A DNA stretch of 64,000 bases from Palsa-504 sp050011155 (GTDB taxonomy: Bacteria; Actinomycetota; Actinomycetes; Streptosporangiales; Streptosporangiaceae): NCBI GenBank assembly GCA_050011155.1, contig JBEKJP010000058.1, forward strand, positions 26,177-90,176, in the 5' to 3' direction. This document shows positions 52,673 through 60,674 of this stretch, piece by piece (within the stretch, counting starts at the first letter, position 1; each line of letters begins with the position of its first letter). The position numbers and the translations under genes were made by a program. The notes beneath the pieces are model-generated. The model did no database searches, had not been told where the DNA came from, and saw nothing but the letters and a program-made list of their open reading frames with translations.

Positions 52673-54135
52673 GAGGCGCGTTCGGCGATGGCCAGGACGG
52701 TGGCGTGCGGGTGGGCGTTCGGGATGAGGGGCATGACCGAGGCGTCGGCGACGCGCAGGCCAGTCACGCCGCGGACGCGGAGTTCCGGGTCCACGACGGC
52801 GCCGTCGTCGGTGCCCATCCGGCAGGTGCCGACCGGGTGGTAGTAGCTGTCGACGGTGCGGCGGATGTAGTCGCGCAGCGCCGCGTCGGTGCGGACCTCG
52901 GGACCCGGATACAGCTCGACGGCCTCGCCGAGCGAGGCGTCCGTCGCCGCGTCCCTGATCAGCCGCAGCCCGGCGGCCAGCCGGTCCAGATCGCGCCCGC
53001 CCTCGTCGGTCAGGAAGCCCGGATCGATCAGTGGGGGCGCGTCCGGGGCGGCCAGCCGCACCGTGCCCCGGCTGTCCGGGGTCATGGCCGCCGCCACCAG
53101 CAGGAAGCCCGCGGCGGGCGGCTCGAACCCGGCGACCGGCGGCAGCGGCAGCAGGATCGGGAACAGGTGCAGGTCGGGTACCTCGCTGGCCAGGTCGCTG
53201 CGGAGCGCCGCGTAGGTCTCGCCGAAGTTGTACCGGCTCACCGGGGGCGGCGCGGGCGTAGCGCAGCAGACCTTGGCGGTGGGGTGATCCTGGAGGTTCT
53301 GGCCCACGCCGGGCAGACCGGAGGCCGGGCCGATACCGGACCGCAGCAGCAGGCAGGGCGAGCCGATCGCGCCCGCGGCCAGGATCACCTCGCCGCTGGC
53401 CGAGGCGTCGGAAACGACGCCGTCACGGACGTAGCTGACGCCCGTGCACCGGCCGTGCCTGACATCAAGCCGGGTCACCTCGGCGCCGGTCGTGACGGTG
53501 AGGTTCGGCCGGTCCAGGACCGGGCGCAGGTAGCCGTCGGCCGGGCTGACCCGCTCCCCGTCCGCGATGGCGAGATCGGCCCAGGCCACGCCCTCCGGCG
53601 CCGGGCCGCTGAGGTCGTCGGTGACCGGGGCGCCGTGCCGGGCGAGGGCCTCGGCGAACGCGCGCGCGACCGGGTGCCGGTCAGCCCCAGCCGGGGCGAC
53701 CCGGATCGGGCCGCAGGTGCCACGCAGCACCGGGTCGTGCTCATCGGCCCGTTCGGTCATCCGGAAATAAGGAAGCAGGTCGGCGAACCCCCAGCCGGGA
53801 GCGCCGCGCGCAGCCCACTGGTCGTAGACCGCCCGGTGGCCGCGGACGTGCGCCATCGCGTTGATGGCCCCGGACCCGCCCAGGGTCCGGCCCCGCGGGT
53901 ACGGCAGTGGCCCGGCCTCGGCCTGGCTGGTCGTCAGGTAGCCCCAGTCCGCCGCGGAGCCGAGGTTCTCCGGCCAGGCGTTCGGCACCACCATGGCCCG
54001 CGTCCGTTCGGCGCTCCCGGCTTCGAGCAGCAGGACGCGGGCGCCGGGTTCCTCGCTGAGCCGGGCCGCCAGCACGCAGCCGGCCGTGCCCGCCCCCACC
54101 ACGATGTAGTCATAAGTCGTCACGCCGTCCATCAT
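52651..54135 (-). CDS. GMC-family FAD-dependent oxidoreductase
   Basis: About 494 residues. YDYIVVGAGTAGCVLAARLSEEPGARVLLLEAGS is the FAD loop; GRTLGGSGAINAMAHVRG and EVILAAGAIGSPCLLLRSGIGP are the two GMC signatures; YYHPVGTCRMG carries the catalytic His and NAHPHATVLAIAERA the second conserved His/Asn region. It looks like choline- or alcohol-oxidising members. ATG 54135 (or the next codon) is chosen with AGGTG upstream; the longer frame enters the TetR gene. Ends inside the 14-bp triple repeat. Confidence 0.93.
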   Translation of the reverse strand: MMDGVTTYDYIVVGAGTAGCVLAARLSEEPGARVLLLEAGSAERTRAMVVPNAWPENLGSAADWGYLTTSQAEAGPLPYPRGRTLGGSGAINAMAHVRGHRAVYDQWAARGAPGWGFADLLPYFRMTERADEHDPVLRGTCGPIRVAPAGADRHPVARAFAEALARHGAPVTDDLSGPAPEGVAWADLAIADGERVSPADGYLRPVLDRPNLTVTTGAEVTRLDVRHGRCTGVSYVRDGVVSDASASGEVILAAGAIGSPCLLLRSGIGPASGLPGVGQNLQDHPTAKVCCATPAPPPVSRYNFGETYAALRSDLASEVPDLHLFPILLPLPPVAGFEPPAAGFLLVAAAMTPDSRGTVRLAAPDAPPLIDPGFLTDEGGRDLDRLAAGLRLIRDAATDASLGEAVELYPGPEVRTDAALRDYIRRTVDSYYHPVGTCRMGTDDGAVVDPELRVRGVTGLRVADASVMPLIPNAHPHATVLAIAERASALIMAP

Positions 54136-54164
54136 CCACACCTGTCCGTTCGAGTAGGTGACGG

Positions 54165-55031
54165 CTAGCCGGGCGGGGAGGGATCGTCCGGAACCCAGGT
54201 GCGCAGGGCCTCGTGAATACCGGCCAGCCGCGCGTCGTCCCACTCAGCCTCCGGATCGGGCTCGAGGAACGCCTCGGCGATGCCGCCCAGGCCCAGGGCC
54301 GGCAGGGACCACTCCCGCTCGGCGTCCGCGTCGAACGGCCGGGCCTGGACCCGGTAGCCGACCACCTCCGGGGCGGACAGGGCCATGACGATCAGGCCAC
54401 GCAGGGTGGCGCCGAGCATCGTGGCCAGCGTCTCGAAGGTCACCCCTGACCCGGGCCGCAGCCGGTAACCGAGGAGGGCGGTCATGTGCCGCCACGCCTG
54501 CGCGACGCGGGCGTTATGGATTCGCTCGGACTCGGCCAGGGCGTCCCGCACCTGGTCGCGCAGCGTACCCTCGGTCAGGCTCATGACGGTCGCGTGCAGG
54601 GCGATGTAGGTCCGCCAGCCCGCCGAGCGGTACATGGTCTCGAAGTCGAACAGCGCCAGCTGGCGGAGCAACTCGACGATGAGGGCGCGGCGGAGCTCGG
54701 GCGTGCCGAGCCGGTCCTGATGCTCGGTCACGATTCGCCGGATCAGTTCGAGCTCGTCCTTGACGATCTCCGGAGTAGCGTTCTTGGCCAGCTCCTTCAC
54801 CAGGTCGCTGATGAACAGGTCCTTGTAGGGCCAGCGGCGGTAAACGGCGCTCCTGGACACGTCCGCGTCGCGGATCACGTCCTCGAGGCTGATGCTGTCC
54901 AGGCTCACCGTCAGCCCGTCACGCCGCACCATGGCCACGGCCGTCCGCAGCATCCGCTGTTCGGTCTCACGATCCGACAGCCGGCGTCCCCGCCGGGCCA
55001 GGCCCGTCGGCCGTTCCGTCTCGCTCCGCAC
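54165..55031 (-). CDS. TetR-family transcriptional regulator
   Basis: 288 residues, long for the family. HTH: MLRTAVAMVRRDGLTVSLDSISLEDVIRDADVSRSAVYRRWPYKDLFISDLV. The C-terminal region (residues 90-288) is a large ligand domain without a recognisable subfamily. It is 29 bases upstream of the GMC gene on the same strand and divergent from the Ddn-like gene, so it may control both directions. No clean palindrome was found in the AT-rich intergenic bases 55032-55136. Confidence 0.9.
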   Translation of the reverse strand: MRSETERPTGLARRGRRLSDRETEQRMLRTAVAMVRRDGLTVSLDSISLEDVIRDADVSRSAVYRRWPYKDLFISDLVKELAKNATPEIVKDELELIRRIVTEHQDRLGTPELRRALIVELLRQLALFDFETMYRSAGWRTYIALHATVMSLTEGTLRDQVRDALAESERIHNARVAQAWRHMTALLGYRLRPGSGVTFETLATMLGATLRGLIVMALSAPEVVGYRVQARPFDADAEREWSLPALGLGGIAEAFLEPDPEAEWDDARLAGIHEALRTWVPDDPSPPG

Positions 55032-55136
55032 GGGCCACCCCCTCCCGAGTCGGGACTTAGGACTCTATGTCTGGAGTTTCGTATTCCTTATCTTACTACC
55101 GACCGGACAGGAAGATCTCGTTCCCGAGGAGGCGTC

Positions 55137-55622
55137 ATGCTCATCTCCGACGACAGCCTGCGGGCCATGTACGCGGGCGGTCACGGCAACGCGACGGCCC
55201 GGCGGTTCTCGCGGTGCTGGGCGCGAGTGTTCGACCTGGGGATCCTGCCCAGGCGCTGGGTCACGCTCGAGGTAACAGGACGCCGGTCCGGGCAGGTCCG
55301 CCGCTTCCCGCTCGGGATGGCTGACTTCCAGGGCCGCTGGTACCTGGTCCCCATGCTGGGCGAGGGATGCCACTGGGTGCAGAACGTGCGGGCCGCGGAC
55401 GGCCGGGCCGTCATCCGCCGGCGCCGTGCCATCCGGTGCCAGCTGGTCGAGCTACCCGAGGCCGAACGGCCCGCCATCTTGCGGCGCTACCTGCAGAAGG
55501 TTCCCGGCGCGCGGCCGCACATCCCGCTACCCCCGGACGCGCCGGAGGCGGACTTCGCCGCCATTGCCCCGCGCTATCCGGTTTTCCTCGTCGTTCCCGA
55601 CCCGAAGGAAGCCACGTCATGA
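55137..55622 (+). CDS. Ddn-like deazaflavin (F420)-dependent nitroreductase-family protein
   Basis: 161 residues, split beta-barrel of the FDOR-A type. VTLEVTGRRSGQVRRFPLGMADFQGRWYLVPMLGE and HWVQNVRAADGRAVIRRR match the family pattern around the F420-binding groove. GAGGAGG precedes ATG 55137. Its stop overlaps the YceI-like gene by ATGA. Together they form a small operon divergent from the TetR gene. Physiological substrate unknown; quinones or fatty compounds are common for relatives. Confidence 0.9.
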   Translation: MLISDDSLRAMYAGGHGNATARRFSRCWARVFDLGILPRRWVTLEVTGRRSGQVRRFPLGMADFQGRWYLVPMLGEGCHWVQNVRAADGRAVIRRRRAIRCQLVELPEAERPAILRRYLQKVPGARPHIPLPPDAPEADFAAIAPRYPVFLVVPDPKEATS

Positions 55623-56326
55623 ACAGTGAGATCACGCGGCCGCGGCCGCCTCGTACCGCCCGCAGGCGGCGCTGGCCCAGGCGGCTGCTGATCGGCGTCG
55701 CCGCCCTGGTGGCCCTGATCGTGCTGGGCACCTGGGCGTTCGTCAAGCTCCAGCCGACGCAGGCCCCGCTGGCGCTGCCCACGACGGCGGCCCAGCGCCC
55801 GGCCGGCCCGCTCGACGGCAGCTGGTCGGTCTCGGCCGGCACGGCCGGCTTCCGGGTACCCGAGACCGCCCTGGGGATGAGCAACGATGTGGTCGGCCGG
55901 ACCAGCGCCGTCAGCGGCTCGCTCGCCATCAGCGGCGACCGGATCACCAGCGCAGTGTTCCGCGTCGGCCTCGCCTCGGTCAAGCTGAACGGCAAGACGC
56001 AGCCGCAGTTCGTCACCAGCCTGCACACCGGGCGGTTCCCGGTGGCGACGGTCACCCTGGCCCGCCCGGCGGCGTTCGGCGCCTCGCTCGGGACCGGCGG
56101 GACCGTCAGGGTCACGGCGGCCGGGCGGCTCAGCCTGAACGGCCTGACCCGCCCGGTGATCGTCACGGTGTCGGGCCGCCGCGACGGGGCGAGCCTGGAG
56201 ATCACCGGGACGATTCCCGTGGCCTTCTCCCGCTGGGACATCAAGGCCCCGGGCGGCCTCGGCTTCATCGGCTCGCTGGCCGACCACGGGGTGGCTGAGT
56301 TCCTGCTCACCCTGCACCACGGGTAG
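55619..56326 (+). CDS. YceI-like family protein, membrane-anchored
   Basis: 235 residues. A very basic N-terminus (RRRRWPRR) precedes one membrane helix (LLIGVAALVALIVLGTWAFV). The YceI lipocalin-like domain spans 65-235: GSWSVSAGTAGFRV, VRVTAAGRLSLNGLTRPVIVTVSGRR, IPVAFSRWDIKAPG. YceI proteins bind isoprenoid-type molecules; here the domain would face outside. ATG 55619 overlaps the Ddn-like gene stop by four bases. The partnership suggests handling of a lipophilic or quinone-like substrate. Confidence 0.9.
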   Translation: MNSEITRPRPPRTARRRRWPRRLLIGVAALVALIVLGTWAFVKLQPTQAPLALPTTAAQRPAGPLDGSWSVSAGTAGFRVPETALGMSNDVVGRTSAVSGSLAISGDRITSAVFRVGLASVKLNGKTQPQFVTSLHTGRFPVATVTLARPAAFGASLGTGGTVRVTAAGRLSLNGLTRPVIVTVSGRRDGASLEITGTIPVAFSRWDIKAPGGLGFIGSLADHGVAEFLLTLHHG

Positions 56327-56365
56327 GTCGCTCTCCGGCTCCGCAGCCTTTACACCAGAATCGGC

Positions 56366-57124
56366 CTACAGGCCGAGGTCGCCTAGCTCCTTGTACAGGT
56401 CGGACCGCGGGTTGTCCGGGCTGACCGGCACGGCCACCGTGCCCTTGGTGGAGCCGGCCCGGGTCGTGCTGCCTGCCCCGGTGACCGCGGGCTCCTTCCG
56501 GGCCACGTTGAGCCCGCGCCTGTTGCTGCGGAAGACCCAGCCCGAGGCGATGCCGCCGAGCAGGCCGCCGAGGTGGCCGATCCAGCTCACGCCGGGCGTC
56601 CCGGGGATGGCCACGGTCAGGATGTAGGCGTAGGACAGCGCCATCACCACCGCGGCCAGCGCGTCGATGAGGTTCCGGTCGATCAGCCCCCGGGCCAGCA
56701 CGTAGCCGAAGTAGCCGAAGATGAGCCCGCTGGCCCCGACGGTGACCGAGTCGCCGTTCTGGAACAGCCACACCGCCAGGCCGCTGGTGATCGCGACCAC
56801 CAGCGTCACGCCACCGAACCTGACCACGCCGCGGTACGCGGCGAGCAGCCCGAAGACGAACAGCGGCCCCGAGTTTCCCTCGATGTGGTCCCAGTTGAAG
56901 TGCAGGAACGGCGACGTGAAGATCTCCGGCAGCCGCCCGATGTTACGCGGCACGACACCGTAGTCGTAGTCGAGCCGGTAGTGGTCGGCCCAGTTGAACA
57001 CCTGGAGCAGCCATATCAGGCCGATGAACCCGACCATGAGGAAGAACGCCTTCCTGGCCTCGGCCAGGTCGATCTCGGCGGTCCGGATGGTGCCGCGCCT
57101 ACGTCCCCCGGTGTCACTCGTCAT
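56366..57124 (-). CDS. Rhomboid-family intramembrane serine protease
   Basis: 252 residues, about six membrane helices. The catalytic serine is in VTVGASGLIFGYFGY and the histidine in VSWIGHLGGLLGG; HFNWDHIEGNSGPLFVFG matches the HxxxN region. The C-terminal 60 residues are cytoplasmic and Ser/Thr/Pro-rich. Substrates are unknown. ATG 57124 is chosen as the only start that does not enter mftR. It converges on the YceI gene with 39 bases between. Confidence 0.92.
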   Translation of the reverse strand: MTSDTGGRRRGTIRTAEIDLAEARKAFFLMVGFIGLIWLLQVFNWADHYRLDYDYGVVPRNIGRLPEIFTSPFLHFNWDHIEGNSGPLFVFGLLAAYRGVVRFGGVTLVVAITSGLAVWLFQNGDSVTVGASGLIFGYFGYVLARGLIDRNLIDALAAVVMALSYAYILTVAIPGTPGVSWIGHLGGLLGGIASGWVFRSNRRGLNVARKEPAVTGAGSTTRAGSTKGTVAVPVSPDNPRSDLYKELGDLGL

Positions 57125-57135
57125 GTTCTCATTGT

Positions 57136-57176
57136 GCCTCGCGGATGGCGCTATCGTTCCGCCTCGCGGATAGCGG
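57136..57176. repeat. 25-bp partial tandem duplication at the mftR 3' end
   Basis: The word GCCTCGCGGATGGCG at 57136-57150 recurs as GCCTCGCGGATAGCG at 57161-57175, a 25-base period. It spans the stop of mftR (57151) and the space before the rhomboid gene. Confidence 0.75.
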
Positions 57177-57786
57177 CCGGGTCGAAGCCGGCCGCCAGGG
57201 CGGCCAGCGCCGCGTCCAGGTAGACGGTCAGGTCGGCGTCGGCCCGGGCGGACCAGCGGTCGTAGGCCGCGCGGCAGGCGGCCAGGGTGGCCCGGCCGAC
57301 GGCGAGCGGGTAGAGCGAATCGGCGGGCTGGTCCATGCGGGTCGCGGCGAAGTCGCTGATGGCCTGCTCCCACGCGTCGTAATGGACGGCGGCGCTGGCG
57401 TGCAGGGCGGGGACCGAGCCGATCAGGTTCATCCGCATCCGCAGTTCGGGGACGTCTTGCAGACCGTAATGGTTGGCCGCTACCACGGCGCGGCGGATGG
57501 CGTCCATCATCGGCACCCCAGCCGGGACTTCGGCCAGCGCGGCCCGGATGACCCCGACCTCGTGGTCGAACTCGCTCCACAGCACGCTGACCTTGGAGCC
57601 GAAGTAGCGGAAGAACGTCCGCTTGCTGACCCCGGCCTCGGCCGCGATCTGCTCGATGGTGGTGTTGTCGAAGCCCCGGTCGGTGAACAGGCGCAGCGCG
57701 ATGAGCTCGAGCTCACGCCGGCTGGTACCGGGCGGCCGCCCCCGCCGGGCGCCCACCTCGTTACCGGCCTCCTTACCGGTCAGCAA
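57151..57786 (-). CDS. mftR: Mycofactocin system transcriptional regulator MftR (TetR family)
   Basis: 211 residues. The N-terminus GRPPGTSRRELELIALRLFTDRGFDNTTIEQIAAEAGVSKRTFFRYFGSK is the MftR-type HTH; the C-terminal domain ends GFDPAAIREAER. It is immediately upstream of and divergent from mftA, the standard position. Known MftR proteins repress the mft operon and respond to acyl-CoA; assumed to hold here. Two matching inverted repeats (57831-57876) lie in the intergenic region. Confidence 0.93.
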   Translation of the reverse strand: MLTGKEAGNEVGARRGRPPGTSRRELELIALRLFTDRGFDNTTIEQIAAEAGVSKRTFFRYFGSKVSVLWSEFDHEVGVIRAALAEVPAGVPMMDAIRRAVVAANHYGLQDVPELRMRMNLIGSVPALHASAAVHYDAWEQAISDFAATRMDQPADSLYPLAVGRATLAACRAAYDRWSARADADLTVYLDAALAALAAGFDPAAIREAER

Positions 57787-57830
57787 CGGCTGCCTCCTGG
57801 ACAGAGTTCACTGGGACAAGCCTTGCTTAT

Positions 57831-57876
57831 GTCACAAGGTGACGTTAACATCCGAATATATTCGTCACCGTGTGAC
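57831..57876. promoter_or_regulatory. Twin GTCAC-N3-GTGAC operators of MftR
   Basis: GTCACAAGGTGAC (57831-57843) and GTCACCGTGTGAC (57864-57876) share the same inverted half-sites; centres are 33 bases apart, about three helical turns. As 14-base arms they also pair with each other at 13 of 14 positions. The bases between are AT-rich (TTAACATCCGAATATATT), as in a promoter. Confidence 0.75.
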
Positions 57877-57937
57877 GGAAGTACTAGCGACACGTATCTG
57901 CGCAGGCAGGCCCGTGTTTAGCAGCTAGGAGAGTGTC

Positions 57938-58057
57938 ATGAGCGAACGTACCGCGACCGCTGACATCACCGAAGCCCCGGTAGAAGAGCCCCAGCTGGCG
58001 GACGCCGAGCTGCTGGTGGAAGAGGTTTCCATCGACGGCATGTGCGGTGTCTACTGA
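57938..58057 (+). CDS. mftA: Mycofactocin precursor peptide MftA
   Basis: 39-residue peptide, too short for usual gene finding. It begins MSERTATADITEAP, is acidic in the middle (VEEPQLADAELLVEEVS) and ends IDGMCGVY, the invariant mycofactocin C-terminus. The terminal Val-Tyr is the part that MftC decarboxylates and crosslinks, and that is later released and becomes the redox cofactor. AGGAGA precedes ATG 57938. Its last four codons overlap the GTG start of mftB, so the two are tightly coupled. Confidence 0.97.
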   Translation: MSERTATADITEAPVEEPQLADAELLVEEVSIDGMCGVY

Positions 58058-58385
58058 GGCACTGACGCCAGGCGCCCAGGCCGGATCCGCTCAGGCCGGG
58101 TCCGCTCAGGCCGGATTCGACCTCGACCAGCCCTGGCGGCTGCACCCGCAGGTGTCGGTGCGCCCGGAGCGGTTCGGGGCGCTGCTCTACCACTTCGGCA
58201 CCCGGCGCCTGTCGTTCCTGAAGAGCCCGGCCCTGCTCACCGTGGTCAACTCGCTCGGTGACGCACCCAGCGCCCGGGCGGCCTGCCTGGCCGCGGGCGT
58301 GACCGAGGCCGAGCTGCCCAGCTACGCCGCCGCCCTGCAGACGCTCGCCGCCTCGCAGATGATCCGCGCCCGGGAGGCCTCGTGA
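58047..58385 (+). CDS. mftB: Mycofactocin peptide chaperone MftB
   Basis: 112 residues with the RiPP-recognition (RRE) fold: PWRLHPQVSVRPERFGALLYHFGTRRLSFLKSPALLTVVNSLG. It binds MftA and delivers it to MftC. GTG 58047 lies inside mftA. The N-terminus carries an in-frame repeat AQAGS x3 encoded by a 15-base repeating unit (about 58078-58115), an insertion ahead of the domain. It overlaps mftC by GTGA. Confidence 0.94.
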   Translation: MSTEALTPGAQAGSAQAGSAQAGFDLDQPWRLHPQVSVRPERFGALLYHFGTRRLSFLKSPALLTVVNSLGDAPSARAACLAAGVTEAELPSYAAALQTLAASQMIRAREAS

Positions 58386-59575
58386 CGGTACCGGCCCTGG
58401 TCGAGCAGTTCCAGTACGGCCTGGACGCGCCGATCTGCCTGACCTGGGAGCTGACCTACGCCTGCAACCTGTCCTGCGTTCACTGCCTGTCAAGCTCGGG
58501 CCGCCGCGACCCGCACGAGCTGAGCACCGCCGAGTGCCGGGCGGTCATCGACGAGCTGGAGCGGATGCAGGTCTTCTACGTGAACATCGGCGGCGGCGAG
58601 CCGACCGTCCGGCCCGACTTCTGGGAGCTAGTCGACTACGCCACCGCCCACCACGTCGGGGTGAAGTTCTCCACCAACGGGGTGAAGATCACCCCGGAGC
58701 GAGCCCGCCAGCTGGCCGCCAGCGACTACGTCGACGTGCAGATCTCCCTGGACGGCGCCACCGCCGAGGTCAACGACGCGGTCCGCGGGCCGGGCTCCTA
58801 CGCCACCGCGCTGCGGGCCATGGAGAACCTGGCCGCGGCCGGGTTCCGCGGCTTCAAGATCTCCGTGGTGGTCACCAGGCAGAACGTGGGCCAGCTGGAT
58901 GAGTTCAAGGCCATCGCCGACCGGTTCGGCGCCCAGCTGCGGCTGACCCGGCTGCGCCCGTCGGGCCGCGGGGCCGACGTATGGGACGAACTGCACCCGA
59001 CCGCGGCCCAGCAGCGCCAGCTCTACGACTGGCTGGTGGCGCGCGGTGAACACGTGCTGACCGGCGACTCGTTCTTTCATCTGGCTGCCTACGGCGACCC
59101 GCTGCCCGGGCTCAACCTGTGCGGCGCGGGCCGGGTGGTCTGCCTGATCGACCCGGTGGGCGACGTCTACGCCTGCCCGTTCGCCATCCATGACAGCTTC
59201 CTGGCCGGCCGCGTCCGCGATCCCGGCGGCTTCGCCGCCGTGTGGCGGGAGTCGGAGCTGTTCACGCGTCTGCGCCGGCCGCAGACCGGCGGCGCCTGCA
59301 CCTCGTGCTCGGCTTACGACTCGTGCCGCGGTGGATGCATGGCGGCCAAGTTCTTCACCGGCCTGCCTCTGGACGGGCCCGACCCGGAGTGCGTCAAGGG
59401 CCACGGCGAGCAGGCCCTCGCCCTGCTCCATGAGGGCGCGGCCGGCACGCCCGCGCCCCGGCCCTCGGGTGATCACTCGCATCGCACGCAACCCGTGCCC
59501 CTGACCATCAGCCGGCGTCCGCCCGACCCGGCTTGCAACGAGAGTCCCCTGGCCGGCTTCAGCCCCGGCGGCTGA
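58382..59575 (+). CDS. mftC: Mycofactocin radical SAM maturase MftC
   Basis: 397 residues. The radical SAM cluster motif is CNLSCVHC; YVNIGGGEPTVRPDFWELV is the GGEP SAM site. The C-terminal SPASM region carries the auxiliary-cluster cysteines (LNLCGAGRVVCLIDPVGDVYACPF, CTSCSAYDSCRGGC). The enzyme decarboxylates the MftA C-terminal Tyr and forms the Val-Tyr bond. GTG 58382 overlaps mftB. The tail after residue 360 (Pro/Arg/His-rich) is normal in length. mftD, normally next, is absent. Confidence 0.97.
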   Translation: MTVPALVEQFQYGLDAPICLTWELTYACNLSCVHCLSSSGRRDPHELSTAECRAVIDELERMQVFYVNIGGGEPTVRPDFWELVDYATAHHVGVKFSTNGVKITPERARQLAASDYVDVQISLDGATAEVNDAVRGPGSYATALRAMENLAAAGFRGFKISVVVTRQNVGQLDEFKAIADRFGAQLRLTRLRPSGRGADVWDELHPTAAQQRQLYDWLVARGEHVLTGDSFFHLAAYGDPLPGLNLCGAGRVVCLIDPVGDVYACPFAIHDSFLAGRVRDPGGFAAVWRESELFTRLRRPQTGGACTSCSAYDSCRGGCMAAKFFTGLPLDGPDPECVKGHGEQALALLHEGAAGTPAPRPSGDHSHRTQPVPLTISRRPPDPACNESPLAGFSPGG

Positions 59576-59649
59576 CCCTCGCCCACCGCGCCGCCACCGG
59601 CGTTACAGCCACGCCAACAGCCGTGACGTAAGTGAAAGGAGCTGGGTAA

Positions 59650-60111
59650 GTGGCAGGGAAGCTCGAAGGCAAGGTCGCTTTCATCACCGGCGCCGCGCGC
59701 AGCCAGGGCCGGTCCCACGCGATCCGGCTGGCCGAGGAGGGCGCCCGAGGACACATCGACACGCTGCTCACCGCGATGGCCGAACGCCAGATCACGGTGC
59801 CGACGGCCGGAACCGTGGACGCGGCGGCCACGTTCCGCGTCATCGCCTCGATGAACCCTTACGACAACGTGGGCACCACCCGTTTGTCCACATCGGTGCA
59901 CGACCGAATGTGCCGTCTGGCCGTCAGCTACCAGGACGCGGCCGCCGAGCGCGGCATCGTGGCGCTGCGTGCACCGCTGCCCGGGCTGGCCGACTCCCGT
60001 TACGAGCGCCTGGTCGCCGGGCAGCTGTTCGCCCTGCGCGGGACGAAGGACGAGGGTTATCCCGAGCTGGTGTACGACGCCATGGTGGTCGCCCTGTCCG
60101 CCCCTGGTTGA
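59650..60111 (+). pseudogene. Chimeric ORF: SDR N-terminus fused to MoxR-type AAA ATPase fragment
   Basis: The start KLEGKVAFITGAARSQGRSH is the N-terminus of a mycofactocin-coupled SDR. After AIRLAEEGA it passes without a break into the middle of an AAA+ (MoxR/CbbQ-type) ATPase: RVIASMNPYDNVGTTRLSTS and CRLAVSYQDAAAERGIVALR (sensor 1 and arginine-finger region), then a further segment with YPELVYDAMVVALS. Neither protein is complete; a deletion has joined two genes. GTG 59650 has AAAGGAG upstream, so the fusion may still be translated. Confidence 0.8.
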
Positions 60112-60356
60112 AGGACGGTGCGGGCGGACTCGCCGCTGAGCAGGCCAGCACCGCGGCGTCCGGGCTCGCGGCCACCCCAGGCCCCGCTCAAGCGCAGACC
60201 CAAGCAGCTCGACGCCGAGCCCCGGCTGCACCGGCCGCCGGCCGCCCCCACCGGGCAGCGGCCCGCCTGCCGCGGCCGGCTGCGCCGGATCGGCACCTAC
60301 ACCGACGTCGCGCCCGCCCTGGGCGCGATCTTCACCGACTGAAGGGAACTTCCGAC
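60112..60356 (+). other. Gene debris after the chimera
   Basis: No complete gene. The only protein-like part is the end, reading RRIGTYTDVAPALGAIFTD before TGA about 60342, which looks like the C-terminus of a protein I cannot name. It directly precedes the monooxygenase ribosome site (GAAGGGA). Confidence 0.45.
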
Positions 60357-60665
60357 GTGTCCGTTGTCGTCGTCGCCACCATCATCCCGCTGCCCGAGCA
60401 CCGCGACGCGGTCATCGCCGCCTTCACCGAGACCATCCCCGAGGTCCACGCCGAGGACGGCTGCGAGCTCTACGCCCTGCACCAGAACGACGACCGGCTG
60501 ATCATGGTCGAGAAGTGGGCCAGCGCCGACGCGCTGCGCACGCACAGCAAGGGCGCGGCCCTGGCCGCGATGGGCCCCAAGATCGCGGGCAAGGTCACCG
60601 GCGCGCCGGACGTCATCGTGCTGCACCCGGTGCCGGCCGGCGACGCGGCCAAGGGCCAGCTCTGA
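60357..60665 (+). CDS. Antibiotic-biosynthesis-monooxygenase (ABM)-domain protein
   Basis: 102 residues, dimeric ferredoxin-like barrel. VVATIIPLPEHRDAVIAAFTETIPEVHAEDGCELYALHQNDDRLIMVEKWASADALRTHSKGAAL is the standard ABM/quinol monooxygenase pattern. GTG 60357 is chosen with AAGGGA upstream. It may be a cofactor-free monooxygenase or an aldehyde/quinol partner of the next SDR, 9 bases downstream. These two genes form the tail of the mycofactocin region and are probably transcribed with it. Confidence 0.88.
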   Translation: MSVVVVATIIPLPEHRDAVIAAFTETIPEVHAEDGCELYALHQNDDRLIMVEKWASADALRTHSKGAALAAMGPKIAGKVTGAPDVIVLHPVPAGDAAKGQL

Positions 60666-60674
60666 GCGGCCGTT

